A DNA stretch of 64,000 bases from Bacteroidales bacterium (GCA_021740645.1 JAIOZL010000025.1:1-64000); one strand, 5' to 3'; counted from the first letter of the stretch, positions 47,372-57,661 are shown. The notes: generated from the sequence alone by a model not told the origin. Made by a program: numbers and translations.

Positions 47372-48784
47372 ATGAAAAAATTTCAGGAAGAATTAAAAAA
47401 GCTACCCGGTGTGGATAAACTCCTTGAGAATTCAAAAATCAAGGAAATGATTATTCTGTATAACCCCGATCTTATAAAGTTCGCCATCAGGGAAACTTTA
47501 ACTTCTGCCCGCCGCCTTGTCCTCAATGGTAAAGCCTGTCCTGATGAAGCATTCATTATCCGGCAAATAGATCAGTTCATTAATCGACTTATCGGTAGAA
47601 AACTTAAAAAAGTATTGAATGCCACAGGTATAATTGTCCATACAAACCTGGGAAGAGCTCCTTTCAGCGATAAATTACTACACGATACTTTTTCGATTTT
47701 AAATGGATACAGCAACCTTGAATACAATCTTGAAATAGGTGAACGGGGATCAAGACACGACCATTTAACAGAAAAGCTAAAATATCTGACGGGTGCGGAA
47801 GACGTGCTTGTCGTAAACAATAATGCCGCAGCAGTGATGCTGACCCTGAGGACATTTGCTAAAGCAAAAGAAGTAATAGTCTCTAGAGGTGAATTGATTG
47901 AAATCGGTGGTTCTTTCAGGATTCCGGAGATCATGGCGGCTTCAGACTGCAAAATGAAAGAAGTTGGCGCTACCAATAAAACACATCCAAAGGATTATGA
48001 AAATGCCATCTCCAAAAAAACAGCCATGCTTTTCAAGGCCCATCAGTCGAATTATGTGATCCAGGGCTTTACCAAGGAAGTTAGCCTGGAGGAGATGGTT
48101 TCCCTGGGGAAAAAACATAAAGTAATCGTGTTTTATGACATGGGCTCAGGATTATTACGTAAAACCAAGACCAATGTCCTTGCTACAGAACCCGACGTGA
48201 GGGATACGCTGGCACAAGGGGTTGACCTGGTTAGCTTTAGTGGGGATAAACTGATCGGTGGTCCACAAGCAGGAATCATCGCAGGTAAAAAGAAATACAT
48301 ATCTATTCTTAAAAAAGAACCGATGGTCAGAGCGCTAAGAGTGGGCAAAACCACGTTAGCCTTTATGCAATCTGCGCTTTCCTACTATCTCGATGAAAAA
48401 AGCCTGCAAACCGATAATATGATCTTTAGGTTACTTGAAGAATCATCAGACACAATCAAAAAAAGGGCTGAAAAATTAATAAAGCAATTTGAAAATAATA
48501 ATATACAGGCCAAGGTTGTAGATTCCATGGGATTTTGTGGAGGGGGTTCCCTACCTACAGAAAAAGTGCCCAGTTATTCAGTCAAACTTATTCTGAAAGG
48601 GGAAACCAATAAAAAAAGAGCCGTACTCGCTGAGAAAATATTCAGGGCCTTGCTCAAAGAGGAAATCCCGGTAGTATCAGTGTTAAAGAGTGGTGAGCTA
48701 TACTTCGACATGCTTACCATATCTGAGAAAGAAATTGAGCAAGTAAGTAAATCGGTAATAAAATTGTATAATTCATTCCTATAG
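47372..48784 (+). CDS. selA: L-seryl-tRNA(Sec) selenium transferase
   Basis: 470 residues of the PLP-dependent SelA family. The PLP lysine is Lys293 in SFSGDKLIGGPQAG, and ATGIIVHTNLGRAP is the conserved N-terminal core. It converts Ser-tRNA(Sec) to Sec-tRNA(Sec) using selenophosphate. It lies 24 bases after tRNA-Sec and one base before selB. Length is normal. Confidence 0.97.
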   Translation: MKKFQEELKKLPGVDKLLENSKIKEMIILYNPDLIKFAIRETLTSARRLVLNGKACPDEAFIIRQIDQFINRLIGRKLKKVLNATGIIVHTNLGRAPFSDKLLHDTFSILNGYSNLEYNLEIGERGSRHDHLTEKLKYLTGAEDVLVVNNNAAAVMLTLRTFAKAKEVIVSRGELIEIGGSFRIPEIMAASDCKMKEVGATNKTHPKDYENAISKKTAMLFKAHQSNYVIQGFTKEVSLEEMVSLGKKHKVIVFYDMGSGLLRKTKTNVLATEPDVRDTLAQGVDLVSFSGDKLIGGPQAGIIAGKKKYISILKKEPMVRALRVGKTTLAFMQSALSYYLDEKSLQTDNMIFRLLEESSDTIKKRAEKLIKQFENNNIQAKVVDSMGFCGGGSLPTEKVPSYSVKLILKGETNKKRAVLAEKIFRALLKEEIPVVSVLKSGELYFDMLTISEKEIEQVSKSVIKLYNSFL

Positions 48785-48785
48785 T

Positions 48786-50753
48786 ATGAAACATCTGATC
48801 CTTGGAACAGCCGGACACGTTGATCATGGAAAAACTGCTTTGATCAAAGCAATGACCGGGATTGATTGCGATACTCATAAAGAAGAGAAAGAAAGGGGCA
48901 TCACCATCAACCTTGGGTTTTCTCATTTTAATTTATCTTCCGGAGATTCTATGGGAATAGTGGATGTTCCCGGACATAAAGATTTTATCAAAACTATGGT
49001 AGCAGGAGCTTACGGTATTGATATCGTACTTTTGGTGGTAGCTGCTGATAGCGGCATCATGCCCCAAACCCGGGAACACTTGCAGATCATCGAAATGCTT
49101 GGTATTGAAAAGGGTATTGTTGCACTCAATAAAGCAGATCTTGTGGATGAGGAAACACTGGAATTAGGAGAACTTGAAATTTCTGAATTTCTGGAAGGCA
49201 CAAAACTGTCCAATGCCCCCATCCTACCCGTGTCTTCCCTTACAGGAAAAGGGATACCTGAACTCCTCGAAACCATTAACAACACCATCCCTGAAATAAG
49301 GGAGAAAGAAGAATCGGACAGGTTCAGAATGTATATCGACCGTATATTTAATGTGAAAGGAGTTGGTTTTGTGGTTACAGGATCGGTGTTAGAAGGAAAA
49401 ATAAGTGTGGGAAACGACCTTTATCTTTTACCCGGAAAATCAAAAAAAATAAAAATTAGAAACCTCGAACGTCATGGCGAACAGGTAAACACAGTATATG
49501 GTGGCGACAGGGCAGCCATTAATCTTACCGGGATGAAATATGAAGATTATTCAAGAGGGATGGTACTTTCGAACCAAAGTCTTGAACCCACTTCCATGAT
49601 GGATGCCACTGTTACTTTATTTGATCATTCGGTTTATCTCAACACCTGGTCGACGGTAACATTTTATACGGGCACTTTCGAATGCCTGGCTAAAGTGCAC
49701 TTGCTGGATAAGGAGAACCTTCCACCGGGGGAAACAGGTATCGTACAGATCCATCTTGACAAACCTACTATTTTGTTCAACAAGGACAAATATATCATGC
49801 GGAATTCATCCAATGACCTGACTCTTGGTGGTGGAACTATCATCGATGCCTCTCCCCTACACCATAAGAAAAGGACAGAAAAAGTGATCGGTGATCTCAC
49901 TGACCTGGCGAATGCTGTGCTTCATAGCGACAAAGTAGTTAACCTTGTAAAAATCGAACTTAATAAAATTAAATCTCCGGTATTTTTATCCATGCTTGCC
50001 GAAAGGTTTGATAAGGATGAAAAAAGTATGATCAGCGAGATTACTGGTGAAGGCTCCAGTGGCACTGTACTGCTGAATTCCGAAAATAAAACCATTGCTA
50101 TCCTTGAGAAGTCGGATAAAGAATACAGGAATTTTATACTGGATGAAATTACCAACTGGCATGCAAAAAATCCAATTCTTCAAGAGGGGCTTGAAACGGA
50201 ATACTTTTACGGAAAAATGAACTTTTCAGGAAACGAAGCGGGTAAACTTTACCTTGAAAATGTTTTGGCACAAATGCAAAGTGAGGGTGCGATTCGCAGA
50301 GAAAAAAACACCTGGGTTTTGAAAGGACATGAAGCCTCTATCGACAAAAAAATAAAAGAACAATTAGATTGGTTGAGCAATACAATATTGAATGTAGGAA
50401 TGGAAAAACCAAATCCTGCCGATATCGCTGCTCTGGCTCATGAAAATAAGATAAACAAGGAGCGATTGAAAATGATGCTGCGATTTCTTGGACAAAATGA
50501 TACACTTTACTTTCATGAAGGGGAATACATTCATCGTTCCATCGTTGATCAATGCCGGAAAACCCTCCTGGGTAAAATTTCGATAAAAGAAGATGGTATT
50601 AATGAAAAAGAATTCAGGGAATTAATAAATGGGACAAAAAAATTAGTACAAATGCTTGTAAGTATATTCCTGGAAGAAGGAATAATCTCGAAAAAAACCT
50701 TCTTTTTATTGATTACGGAAAAGGGGAAACAAATTTCAAATCTGAACAATTAA
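48786..50753 (+). CDS. selB: Selenocysteine-specific elongation factor
   Basis: 655 residues. The EF-Tu-like half has GTAGHVDHGKTAL, DVPGHKDF and the NKAD recognition motif. The C-terminal part holds winged-helix domains (end near residue 655, LFLEEGIISKKTFFLLITEKGKQIS) that bind the SECIS RNA. SelB carries Sec-tRNA to the ribosome at UGA. Its start follows the selA stop by one base. Confidence 0.97.
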   Translation: MKHLILGTAGHVDHGKTALIKAMTGIDCDTHKEEKERGITINLGFSHFNLSSGDSMGIVDVPGHKDFIKTMVAGAYGIDIVLLVVAADSGIMPQTREHLQIIEMLGIEKGIVALNKADLVDEETLELGELEISEFLEGTKLSNAPILPVSSLTGKGIPELLETINNTIPEIREKEESDRFRMYIDRIFNVKGVGFVVTGSVLEGKISVGNDLYLLPGKSKKIKIRNLERHGEQVNTVYGGDRAAINLTGMKYEDYSRGMVLSNQSLEPTSMMDATVTLFDHSVYLNTWSTVTFYTGTFECLAKVHLLDKENLPPGETGIVQIHLDKPTILFNKDKYIMRNSSNDLTLGGGTIIDASPLHHKKRTEKVIGDLTDLANAVLHSDKVVNLVKIELNKIKSPVFLSMLAERFDKDEKSMISEITGEGSSGTVLLNSENKTIAILEKSDKEYRNFILDEITNWHAKNPILQEGLETEYFYGKMNFSGNEAGKLYLENVLAQMQSEGAIRREKNTWVLKGHEASIDKKIKEQLDWLSNTILNVGMEKPNPADIAALAHENKINKERLKMMLRFLGQNDTLYFHEGEYIHRSIVDQCRKTLLGKISIKEDGINEKEFRELINGTKKLVQMLVSIFLEEGIISKKTFFLLITEKGKQISNLNN

Positions 50754-50761
50754 AATTTTAC

Positions 50762-51370
50762 ATGAAGACACTTGATGCAAAAGGCTTAAAATGCCCCATG
50801 CCTTTAATAGAAACAAAAAAGGCACTTAAAGACCTCGATAAGGATGAATCATTGAAGATTATCATTGATAATGAAACTTCGGTTAAAAATGTGAACCATT
50901 ACCTGCACGACAATAATATCCCCAGTACAACCCATCAAAACGGGAACCTTTGGGAAATCAATGTAACCCGCGGAGAGGAGGATATAGAAAAAACTGTCCC
51001 TGAGGCTTATTGTGCTCCGTCGGGCCCAACCGACACGAGCTATGTAATCATGTTAGCAAAGGATCGTTTGGGTGAAGGATCTGATGAGCTGGGCAATGCG
51101 CTTGTAGGAGCATTACTAAATTCCGCTTTGGCACAGGATGTTCTTCCTCAAAAAATAATTTTTATGAATTCCGGGATAAACCTGGTAACGAAAGGCTCAT
51201 TGTTTCTCCATTTATTGAAAGAACTGGAAAGCAGAGGGGTAGACATCATAAGTTGTGGTACATGCCTCGACTATTTTGGCAAAATGGATGAACTGATAGT
51301 GGGCCGTGTGACCAATATGCATGAGATACTCGAAAGTATGTTGAACGTGAGCAAAGTGATCAATATTTAA
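50762..51370 (+). CDS. yedF: YedF-family selenium metabolism protein
   Basis: 202 residues. The N-terminal TusA/SirA-like domain has the KCPMPLIETKKAL motif with its conserved Cys. The C-terminal DsrE-like part includes ISCGTCLDYFGKMDEL. Members of this family cluster with selD and selA in selenium-using bacteria and may carry selenium or sulfur as a persulfide-like species. It lies between selB and selD, with 8 and 2 bases to neighbours. Confidence 0.9.
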   Translation: MKTLDAKGLKCPMPLIETKKALKDLDKDESLKIIIDNETSVKNVNHYLHDNNIPSTTHQNGNLWEINVTRGEEDIEKTVPEAYCAPSGPTDTSYVIMLAKDRLGEGSDELGNALVGALLNSALAQDVLPQKIIFMNSGINLVTKGSLFLHLLKELESRGVDIISCGTCLDYFGKMDELIVGRVTNMHEILESMLNVSKVINI

Positions 51371-51372
51371 GT

Positions 51373-52413
51373 ATGACTGAAGAATTTGATTTATTAAGTA
51401 TTATTGACCAGGGGGGATGCTCTGCCAAACTTTCAGCCAAAGAACTGAATGAAACCCTTGCAGGCCTTCCAGGATTTAAAGATCCCAATATCCTTGTGGA
51501 TATTGATACCCATGATGATGGTGGAGTTTATAAGATCAGGGATGATTATGCGCTGATCCAGACGACAGATTTTTTTCCTCCTGTTTGCTCCGGGGCCTAT
51601 GATTTTGGCCAGATAGCAGCTGCAAATGCCATGAGCGATGTATATGCCATGGGTGGCCAGGTGCTTACCGCCTTAAATATAGTGATGTTTCCTGCTAATC
51701 TACCACTAAAGATATTAAAGGAGATTCTGGCTGGGGGACAGGAAAAAGTCCGTGAATCAGGTGGAGTGATCATTGGAGGACATACCATTGAAGATGATAT
51801 TCCGAAATATGGCCTGGCCGTAACGGGTTTTGTTCATCCGGATAAGATCGTCCAAAACAATAAAGCGGAAGTTGGTGATGTGCTGATCCTGACCAAACCC
51901 ATTGGTACCGGTATCGTGATCTCCGCAAAAAAGAATAAGCTGGCATCACCGGAAATATACAAAACTGCCATACTGGGTATGAAACAATTAAATGCAGCGG
52001 GCTCCATTCTCATGAATAAATATGGGGTCAAATCTGCCACTGATATTACAGGCTTTGGCCTGTTAGGACACGCATATAAAATGGCGAGCGGAAGTAAAGT
52101 TTCCATAAAACTTTTTTCAGAACAAATACCCGTGATCCCTGGTGTGATGGATCTAATTGAAATGGGAGTCATTCCTGGTGCAGCGTTTCGAAATAAAGAA
52201 TATTGTGAAGCTTATTGTTCCTTTGAAGATGGGGTGGGGTATAATCTCAGGATGCTGCTTTTTGATGCACAAACCTCGGGCGGCTTATTTATGGCTGTAA
52301 AACCTGAAAATTCAGACTACATACTTTCGGATTTAAAAATGAAAGGATATCCACACTCAAAAATAATAGGTGAGGTTATTGCGCAAAATGAACATCAGAT
52401 TTACATTGTGTAA
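51373..52413 (+). CDS. selD: Selenophosphate synthase
   Basis: 346 residues of the AIR-synthase-like family. The active-site Cys16 and Lys19 are seen in QGGCSAKLS. GHTIEDDIPKYGLAVTGF and TDITGFGLLGHAYKMA are the nucleotide and metal regions. It makes selenophosphate from selenide and ATP. The catalytic residue is Cys, not Sec, unlike some SelD proteins. It ends the sel run. Confidence 0.97.
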   Translation: MTEEFDLLSIIDQGGCSAKLSAKELNETLAGLPGFKDPNILVDIDTHDDGGVYKIRDDYALIQTTDFFPPVCSGAYDFGQIAAANAMSDVYAMGGQVLTALNIVMFPANLPLKILKEILAGGQEKVRESGGVIIGGHTIEDDIPKYGLAVTGFVHPDKIVQNNKAEVGDVLILTKPIGTGIVISAKKNKLASPEIYKTAILGMKQLNAAGSILMNKYGVKSATDITGFGLLGHAYKMASGSKVSIKLFSEQIPVIPGVMDLIEMGVIPGAAFRNKEYCEAYCSFEDGVGYNLRMLLFDAQTSGGLFMAVKPENSDYILSDLKMKGYPHSKIIGEVIAQNEHQIYIV

Positions 52414-52499
52414 ATTTTGTTAACCTTAATAATCTAGATTGTGCTATATGTAGGATTGTTCTTTAACAGCCATTACCTATAAAATTGTCATGCAGGGTT

Positions 52500-53147
52500 T
52501 TATCTAATTGTATCAAATTTCTTATGTGAACCATCACAATTTGGCATTCTCCCGGAGTGTCCGCATATACAATCGTTCAACCCCTTTCCCTTTAGTATCC
52601 TTAAAATACTTTTCTCAATTCTTGATAGGCGGGTTTTTGATTGTTTTGGTTCAGAAAAATACATCAGATAGCCTCTTTGTCTTCCTGCTGACAGATTTTC
52701 AAATGCATTTTTCAAATCAGGTTTTTCCTTAAATATTGCATCTAATTCGAGCGGTTTATCAAATTCGGCTGTCTTTTTCATCTCAACCTTCAATCCCGTT
52801 TTTTCCACCTCGATTGCCTCAAATACATAGGCTTTGATAGTTGATTGGAGTTTTCCTATTTCCTCAACACCTATAAATCTGATTTGCCTGGCAGATTGGG
52901 TATTTTCTGTTTGTTGTACCAGAATATTTTCCGAATCGCTCAATAATGCACCTTTATGAAAAAGAATTGCACAGTATTCTTTAAATTCGTGAATTAATAA
53001 AATGTTCTTCCCTTTGTAGGTATAGCATGGGTGCATCCATTTAAATTCTTCGGTCAAGCCACACTCAGCAATTATTTCACGAAGTCTTGTCAATTCTTGT
53101 TGCCATTTGTCAAGATTGCCAAGATATTTATCAACTTCTTTGTTCAT
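52500..53147 (-). CDS. YdeI-family protein fused to CDGSH iron-sulfur motif
   Basis: 215 residues. Residues 1-110 are a DUF1801-like domain (MHPCYTYKGKNILLIHEFKEYCAILFHKGA). Residues 110-185 form the YdeI/OmpD-associated region (LENLSAGRQRGYLMYFSEPKQSKTRLSRIEK). The end has the exact CDGSH pattern C193-x-C195-x2-S-x3-P-x-C204-D-G-S-H208, which binds a 2Fe-2S cluster by three Cys and one His. Function is unknown; YdeI proteins are linked to stress responses. It is a single-gene unit. Confidence 0.8.
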   Translation of the reverse strand: MNKEVDKYLGNLDKWQQELTRLREIIAECGLTEEFKWMHPCYTYKGKNILLIHEFKEYCAILFHKGALLSDSENILVQQTENTQSARQIRFIGVEEIGKLQSTIKAYVFEAIEVEKTGLKVEMKKTAEFDKPLELDAIFKEKPDLKNAFENLSAGRQRGYLMYFSEPKQSKTRLSRIEKSILRILKGKGLNDCICGHSGRMPNCDGSHKKFDTIR

Positions 53148-53508
53148 TTTTAATCAAATTTCGGGTTTTTCAAATGTTGCACACCATATGGCTTTTCCTG
53201 ATCTCTTTGGTGACTTCCTCCTTATAAATTTGTTTTTATTCGTGCAATTTAGTAAACTTTTCTTAAACAAATAATTGGCTCAATAAATAATTAATTGCCA
53301 GGATTTAATGCAATTGAAACCATGTGCGGCTAAAGCAAATACAGCCACAAGGTTAACTATTGGGGTCTTGCAGCATTTTCGAAGTCAATGGTCTGCATAT
53401 AAAAGATGTCACCACTGGCATCAGGAATATATAGTGCTTTTTATACGGCCACCCTTTGCGCTTTGCTCTTTGCACCAAACCCGGAAAATTCAAATTATTA
53501 TCTGGTAT
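53148..53508. other. Intergenic region
   Basis: No gene that I can support. A short minus-strand frame at 53357-53440 reads like protein (DASGDIFYMQTIDFENAAR) but is too short to call. No terminator or clear promoter. Confidence 0.5.
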
Positions 53509-54462
53509 TTATTTCTTATCCATACTCACATGAAAGATGGCATCGCCCTTATACACAATAGGTGCAGTATTCAACCCATAAACATAGCAGTCGAATGGGG
53601 CGGTTACTTTTCTTTCAAATTCACCAAATGGATCTGAAATTCTACCAATTACAGTTTTGTGTTTTACCATACTTCCGTTTTCTATCACCGATTGAAAAAT
53701 CCCTGAGTAAGGGGCGCGTAACCATTTACTTTTCTGAATGATTACCGGGTCATTTTGTATAATAATTTCACCTTCCTGCATGTGTAAATGTTTCATCACA
53801 TTCAGTGCTCCCTGCACTCCGCAGCTAACCACTTTATGGTTAATCTCAAGGGACTTCCCTCCTTCAAACAACAACATTGGTTTACCCATCTTACTAATGG
53901 TTTCCCTTATCGATTTGGGTATTACATTGGAATTAACAATAAATGGGGCACCAAAGACTTTTGCCAGTTCCAGGGTCTTTTCCTGTTGAAAAACACATCG
54001 GATATTGGGTGAATTATCTCTTCCGGCTCCACCTGTATGAAAATCCATGACGTAATCGACCAGGGGTGCAATTTCCCTGGTGAACTTATAGGCGAACTGA
54101 CTTGCTAGAGAACCTTTTAGCGAACCCGGAAACATCCTGTTTAAATCCCTGCCATCCGGGAATTCCCGCTGCTGGTTTAAATAGCCGAAGACATTAAACA
54201 CCGGAATACAAATTATGGTACCCCTTTTTGGTTTGTTCAGTTTTTTCCGGATAATATCACGCACGATGGCTACCCCATTGGTTTCATCTCCATGTACCCC
54301 GGCCATTAATAACAAAACAGGCCCATCAAGCTTTGACCTTTCAACAATCACCGGCATGCTCAGGCTATTTCTTGTATGAAGTTTTGCCACTTCTACCTCG
54401 AGCACCGTCCCTTCTCCCTTTTTAATTTCCCTGCCCAGTATAACGAATTTTTTATCAGACAT
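53509..54462 (-). CDS. Succinylglutamate desuccinylase/aspartoacylase family protein
   Basis: About 317 residues of the M14-like zinc carboxypeptidase fold. GVHGDETNG holds the first His and Glu ligands, the [13 protein letters not shown] segment (residues 100-112) fits the substrate arginine region, and MDFHTGG holds the last His. It removes acyl groups from amino acids or cuts peptides. I start at the ATG at 54462, which overlaps the rimK stop by 8 bases; the frame is open from a TTG at 54471. It is last in a retropepsin-RimK-aspartoacylase run and may remove residues that RimK adds. Confidence 0.85.
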   Translation of the reverse strand: MSDKKFVILGREIKKGEGTVLEVEVAKLHTRNSLSMPVIVERSKLDGPVLLLMAGVHGDETNGVAIVRDIIRKKLNKPKRGTIICIPVFNVFGYLNQQREFPDGRDLNRMFPGSLKGSLASQFAYKFTREIAPLVDYVMDFHTGGAGRDNSPNIRCVFQQEKTLELAKVFGAPFIVNSNVIPKSIRETISKMGKPMLLFEGGKSLEINHKVVSCGVQGALNVMKHLHMQEGEIIIQNDPVIIQKSKWLRAPYSGIFQSVIENGSMVKHKTVIGRISDPFGEFERKVTAPFDCYVYGLNTAPIVYKGDAIFHVSMDKK

Positions 54463-55327
54463 TTCTTTCAAGATACTTTATAATTTCTTTTGCTATATCT
54501 TTTTTGGTGGCTGTTTCTATCCCTTCCAGGCCCGGCGATGAATTAACTTCAAGGACCAATGGCCCGCTGGAGGATTGCAGCATATCCACTCCAGCCACAC
54601 CCAGTCCCATTGCTTTAGTAGCTTTGAGTGCAGTAAGTTCTTCCTGGTCGGATAATTCGATAATGGTGGCACTCCCTCCACGGTGCAGGTTAGAACGAAA
54701 TTCCCCCTCTTTCCCCTGTCGTTTCATAGCACCAACTACCACCCCATCAACAATAAAAACCCTGATATCAGCCCCACCCGATTCTTTGATAAACTGCTGG
54801 GCAATTACCCTGGCCTTTAGCCCGTTAAATGCTTCAATTACTGAATTGGCCGCATTGTGCGTTTCTGCCAGTACCACACCTAATCCCTGGGTACCTTCCA
54901 ACAATTTCAGAACCAGGGGCGCACCACCAACGGATTCAATTACATGATCTACATCTTTTGCGTAATTGGTAAATACCGTTTTGGGTAATCCAACACCGGC
55001 CCTTGCCAATATCTGTAAACTCCTGAGTTTATCTCTCGACCTGACCAATGCCTGCGACTCAACTGCCGAAAACACGCGCATCATTTCAAATTGACGCACG
55101 ACAGCAGTGCCATAAAAAGTAACGGATGCCCCTATTCTTGGGATGATGGCATCTATATCGTCTAAATAGGTGCCGTTATAATATACTCTTGGGTTCTTTT
55201 TTTCAAGTTCAATCGTACATTTTAAATGATCTACTACCATTACCTCATGACCTTTTTCTTTTGCCGCCTCCACCAATCTCTGGGTTGAATATAATTTTGA
55301 ATTTCTCGATAATATTGCAATCTTCAT
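54455..55327 (-). CDS. rimK: RimK-type ATP-grasp ligase
   Basis: 290 residues with the ATP-grasp layout: N-terminal Rossmann-like part, [16 protein letters not shown] segment ([17 protein letters not shown]), [19 protein letters not shown], and the [10 protein letters not shown] and [13 protein letters not shown] metal motifs. RimK ligates glutamate to the C-terminus of ribosomal protein S6; related enzymes add amino acids to other carriers. The operon context with a retropepsin-like protease and an aspartoacylase fits a tailoring and trimming system. Confidence 0.9.
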   Translation of the reverse strand: MKIAILSRNSKLYSTQRLVEAAKEKGHEVMVVDHLKCTIELEKKNPRVYYNGTYLDDIDAIIPRIGASVTFYGTAVVRQFEMMRVFSAVESQALVRSRDKLRSLQILARAGVGLPKTVFTNYAKDVDHVIESVGGAPLVLKLLEGTQGLGVVLAETHNAANSVIEAFNGLKARVIAQQFIKESGGADIRVFIVDGVVVGAMKRQGKEGEFRSNLHRGGSATIIELSDQEELTALKATKAMGLGVAGVDMLQSSSGPLVLEVNSSPGLEGIETATKKDIAKEIIKYLERNV

Positions 55328-55338
55328 ATTTACTTATT

Positions 55339-55803
55339 TTAATCGTTTATAGAGTTTTGTTTATTTTTCATTTTCTCCCTCTTCAATTTATAGGAGATGT
55401 TTTTTAAGGAAGTATCCACTATAAATTCCTTTTTCAGGAATTTTCTCCCGATTAATATCGGAAATTTCATATCACTCCTTTCACTAAGCGACAACTCGAT
55501 GGGGTGCTCCTGGTCGAAAATCACTATTTTCGTTTCTATAATGAACCTTTGCTCAATATTCCCAAATGAACTTTTAACTGCTTTCTCCTTGTAGTTTTTT
55601 ACTTTGAAAATTTTATCCTTGTATTTCGTGTAGGACGGATCCAGAAGTTTAAACTCAATGTGTTTTTCCCCGTTTATTTCTACCTCTTCAATTTCATGGC
55701 TATGAATGGAAGAGGTGTAGGCTCCGGTGTCCACCTTGATGTTGATGTTTCGCAATTTTAATTCTGGAAAATCTGCTTTATCGCTTCTTCCGATTACAAT
55801 CAT
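55339..55803 (-). CDS. Retropepsin-like protease of the RimK cluster
   Basis: 154 residues of the putative 'ATP-dependent zinc protease' (PF05618) family, a retropepsin-like fold. The aspartyl-protease DTGA motif is at Asp25 (NIKVDTGAYTSS), and FPILIGRKFL is the second hydrophobic motif. Members are often encoded beside rimK. It starts the minus-strand run, 11 bases before rimK. Confidence 0.8.
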   Translation of the reverse strand: MIVIGRSDKADFPELKLRNINIKVDTGAYTSSIHSHEIEEVEINGEKHIEFKLLDPSYTKYKDKIFKVKNYKEKAVKSSFGNIEQRFIIETKIVIFDQEHPIELSLSERSDMKFPILIGRKFLKKEFIVDTSLKNISYKLKREKMKNKQNSIND

Positions 55804-56266
55804 ATCATTATAATTTATTGGTAACTGCTACAACAAGAGAATAATTTCACGGCGCTTGCTTATATTAGTTTATATCTGAGTAGTTTTGTAAAACCAGAAA
55901 GGTAGTTTAACAACGATTTAATCACATTTACCTTATATGTAACAAAAAGCCTGTCAAGAAAGTTGTTGCGATACCTAACAAAAATAGTCTTTTTTTAAAT
56001 CAGGCGGGAATTTGATGCTAAATGATTGGGCTGCACTTTAGTTCAATTTTCCTGGTTTTCAGATAAGTTCTTTGGCGTAAGCAGTGCTTTATAATTCCAT
56101 CTATTCCTTTGAAATTTTCAATATTTCATCGAAGTTAGTGGTATTAATAATTTATTTTAGTGTCTCACCAATCTGTAAAATATTATCATTTATATCAGTA
56201 TAGTCAGCATGTGTGATATACTAATGTGTGCAGTATGGGCGGGAGTCGGCATGATACACAACTTAT
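55804..56266. other. Intergenic region
   Basis: 463 bases without a gene. I see no strong promoter element, hairpin or repeat. Confidence 0.5.
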
Positions 56267-57661
56267 TTAAATCCCTGCAACCAGTTTAATCTCATCCATG
56301 ATGCGGAAAGCCAGACGGTCGGCTTTTTCTTTGGTCCCGCTTTCGGCATAAACCCTGATGATGGGTTCGGTATTGGACTTACGCAGGTGGACCCATTCAT
56401 CAGCAAAATCAATTTTTACTCCATCGATGGTATTAATTTCTTCTGTGCTGTATTTTCCAGCCATGGCTTCCAAAATAGCGTCCACATCCATTCCGGCTGC
56501 CAACTGAATTTTATTTTTCGACATAAAATAAGCCGGGTAGGTAGCCCGTAATTCTGAGCATGTTTTCCCTGATTTTGCAAGATAGGATAAAAACAAAGCA
56601 ATGCCTACCAGCGCATCACGTCCGTAATGCAAGGCAGGATAAATAATGCCGCCATTCCCTTCGCCACCAATGATCGCATTAATTTCTTTCATTTTCTCCA
56701 CAACATTCACTTCACCTACTGCTGCAGCCTGGTAAATCATTCCTTGTTTCACGGTAACATCCCTTAATGCCCTTGTGGAAGACAGATTCGAAACGGTATT
56801 TCCTTTTTTATTTTGCAATATATAATCAGCCACAGCCACCAGGGTATACTCTTCCCCTAGCATTTCCCCGTTTTCCATAATAATGGCTAAACGGTCCACA
56901 TCAGGATCCACCACAAAACCAACATCTACCCCACCCTTTTTTATCAGGGTTGAAATTTCCACAACATTTTCGGGCAAGGGTTCCGGATTATGGGGAAAAA
57001 TGCCATTTGGTGTACAGTATAATTCAATTACTTCTTTTACACCAAGAGCCTTTAATAAAGGGGGCAGCGAAATTCCACCAGTGGAATTAACACAATCGAT
57101 GGCTATTCTGAAATTTCTTGCTTTAATAGCATTTAAATCCACTAAAGGCAAAGCCAATACACTTTTAATATGTTTGGCAATAAAAGTAGTGTCGGTTTTA
57201 TAAGTCCCCAGCTTTTCTACATCAGCAAATACAAAATCGTCCTCTTCGGCGTATTTTAAAACTATGCCGCCTTCTTCTGCCGAAATAAATTCCCCTTTTT
57301 CGTTCAGGAGCTTTAATGCATTCCATTGTTTGGGATTGTGACTGGCCGTTATAATAATGCCTCCATCCGCTTTTTCAAAAACAACTGCCATTTCGATGGT
57401 AGGGGTGGTGGAGAGTCCTCCATCAATTACATCTACTCCCATGCCCATCAGGGTTCCGGCAACCAGTTTATTCACCATATCTCCGGAGATGCGTCCATCA
57501 CGCCCTACAATAAGCTTGAGCCGTTTTTTTGGGCTTCCCCTTTCAATTAAAAACCGTGCAAAAGCGGCGGTAAATTTTACCGTATCCAATGGGCTCAAAC
57601 CATCTCCGGGCTTCCCTCCTATTGTTCCCCTGATTCCTGAAATAGACTTAATTAATGTCAT
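56267..57661 (-). CDS. glmM: Phosphoglucosamine mutase/phosphomannomutase
   Basis: 464 residues of the alpha-D-phosphohexomutase family. The phosphoserine loop is TASHNPKQWNALK, the metal loop DPDVDRLAI, the sugar loop GGEGNGGIIYP and the phosphate loop RKSNTEPIIRVYAE. GlmM makes glucosamine-1-phosphate for peptidoglycan and LPS. The sugar loop is closer to the archaeal-type GlmM/ManB group, so phosphomannomutase activity is an alternative. It is divergent from the TPR gene. Confidence 0.88.
   Translation of the reverse strand: MTLIKSISGIRGTIGGKPGDGLSPLDTVKFTAAFARFLIERGSPKKRLKLIVGRDGRISGDMVNKLVAGTLMGMGVDVIDGGLSTTPTIEMAVVFEKADGGIIITASHNPKQWNALKLLNEKGEFISAEEGGIVLKYAEEDDFVFADVEKLGTYKTDTTFIAKHIKSVLALPLVDLNAIKARNFRIAIDCVNSTGGISLPPLLKALGVKEVIELYCTPNGIFPHNPEPLPENVVEISTLIKKGGVDVGFVVDPDVDRLAIIMENGEMLGEEYTLVAVADYILQNKKGNTVSNLSSTRALRDVTVKQGMIYQAAAVGEVNVVEKMKEINAIIGGEGNGGIIYPALHYGRDALVGIALFLSYLAKSGKTCSELRATYPAYFMSKNKIQLAAGMDVDAILEAMAGKYSTEEINTIDGVKIDFADEWVHLRKSNTEPIIRVYAESGTKEKADRLAFRIMDEIKLVAGI

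Noticed and set aside
51373..52413. SelD as a second selenoprotein
   Set aside because: The active-site codon at 51418 is TGC (Cys), not TGA.
53357..53440. Short minus-strand frame that reads like the end of a protein (possible gene remnant)
   Set aside because: Only 27 codons between stops; no family recognised, so chance cannot be excluded.
53308..53637. 109-residue plus-strand open frame
   Set aside because: It runs antisense into the aspartoacylase-like gene and has no protein-like features or promoter.
54504..54947. 147-residue plus-strand open frame opposite rimK
   Set aside because: Antisense of a clear ATP-grasp gene.
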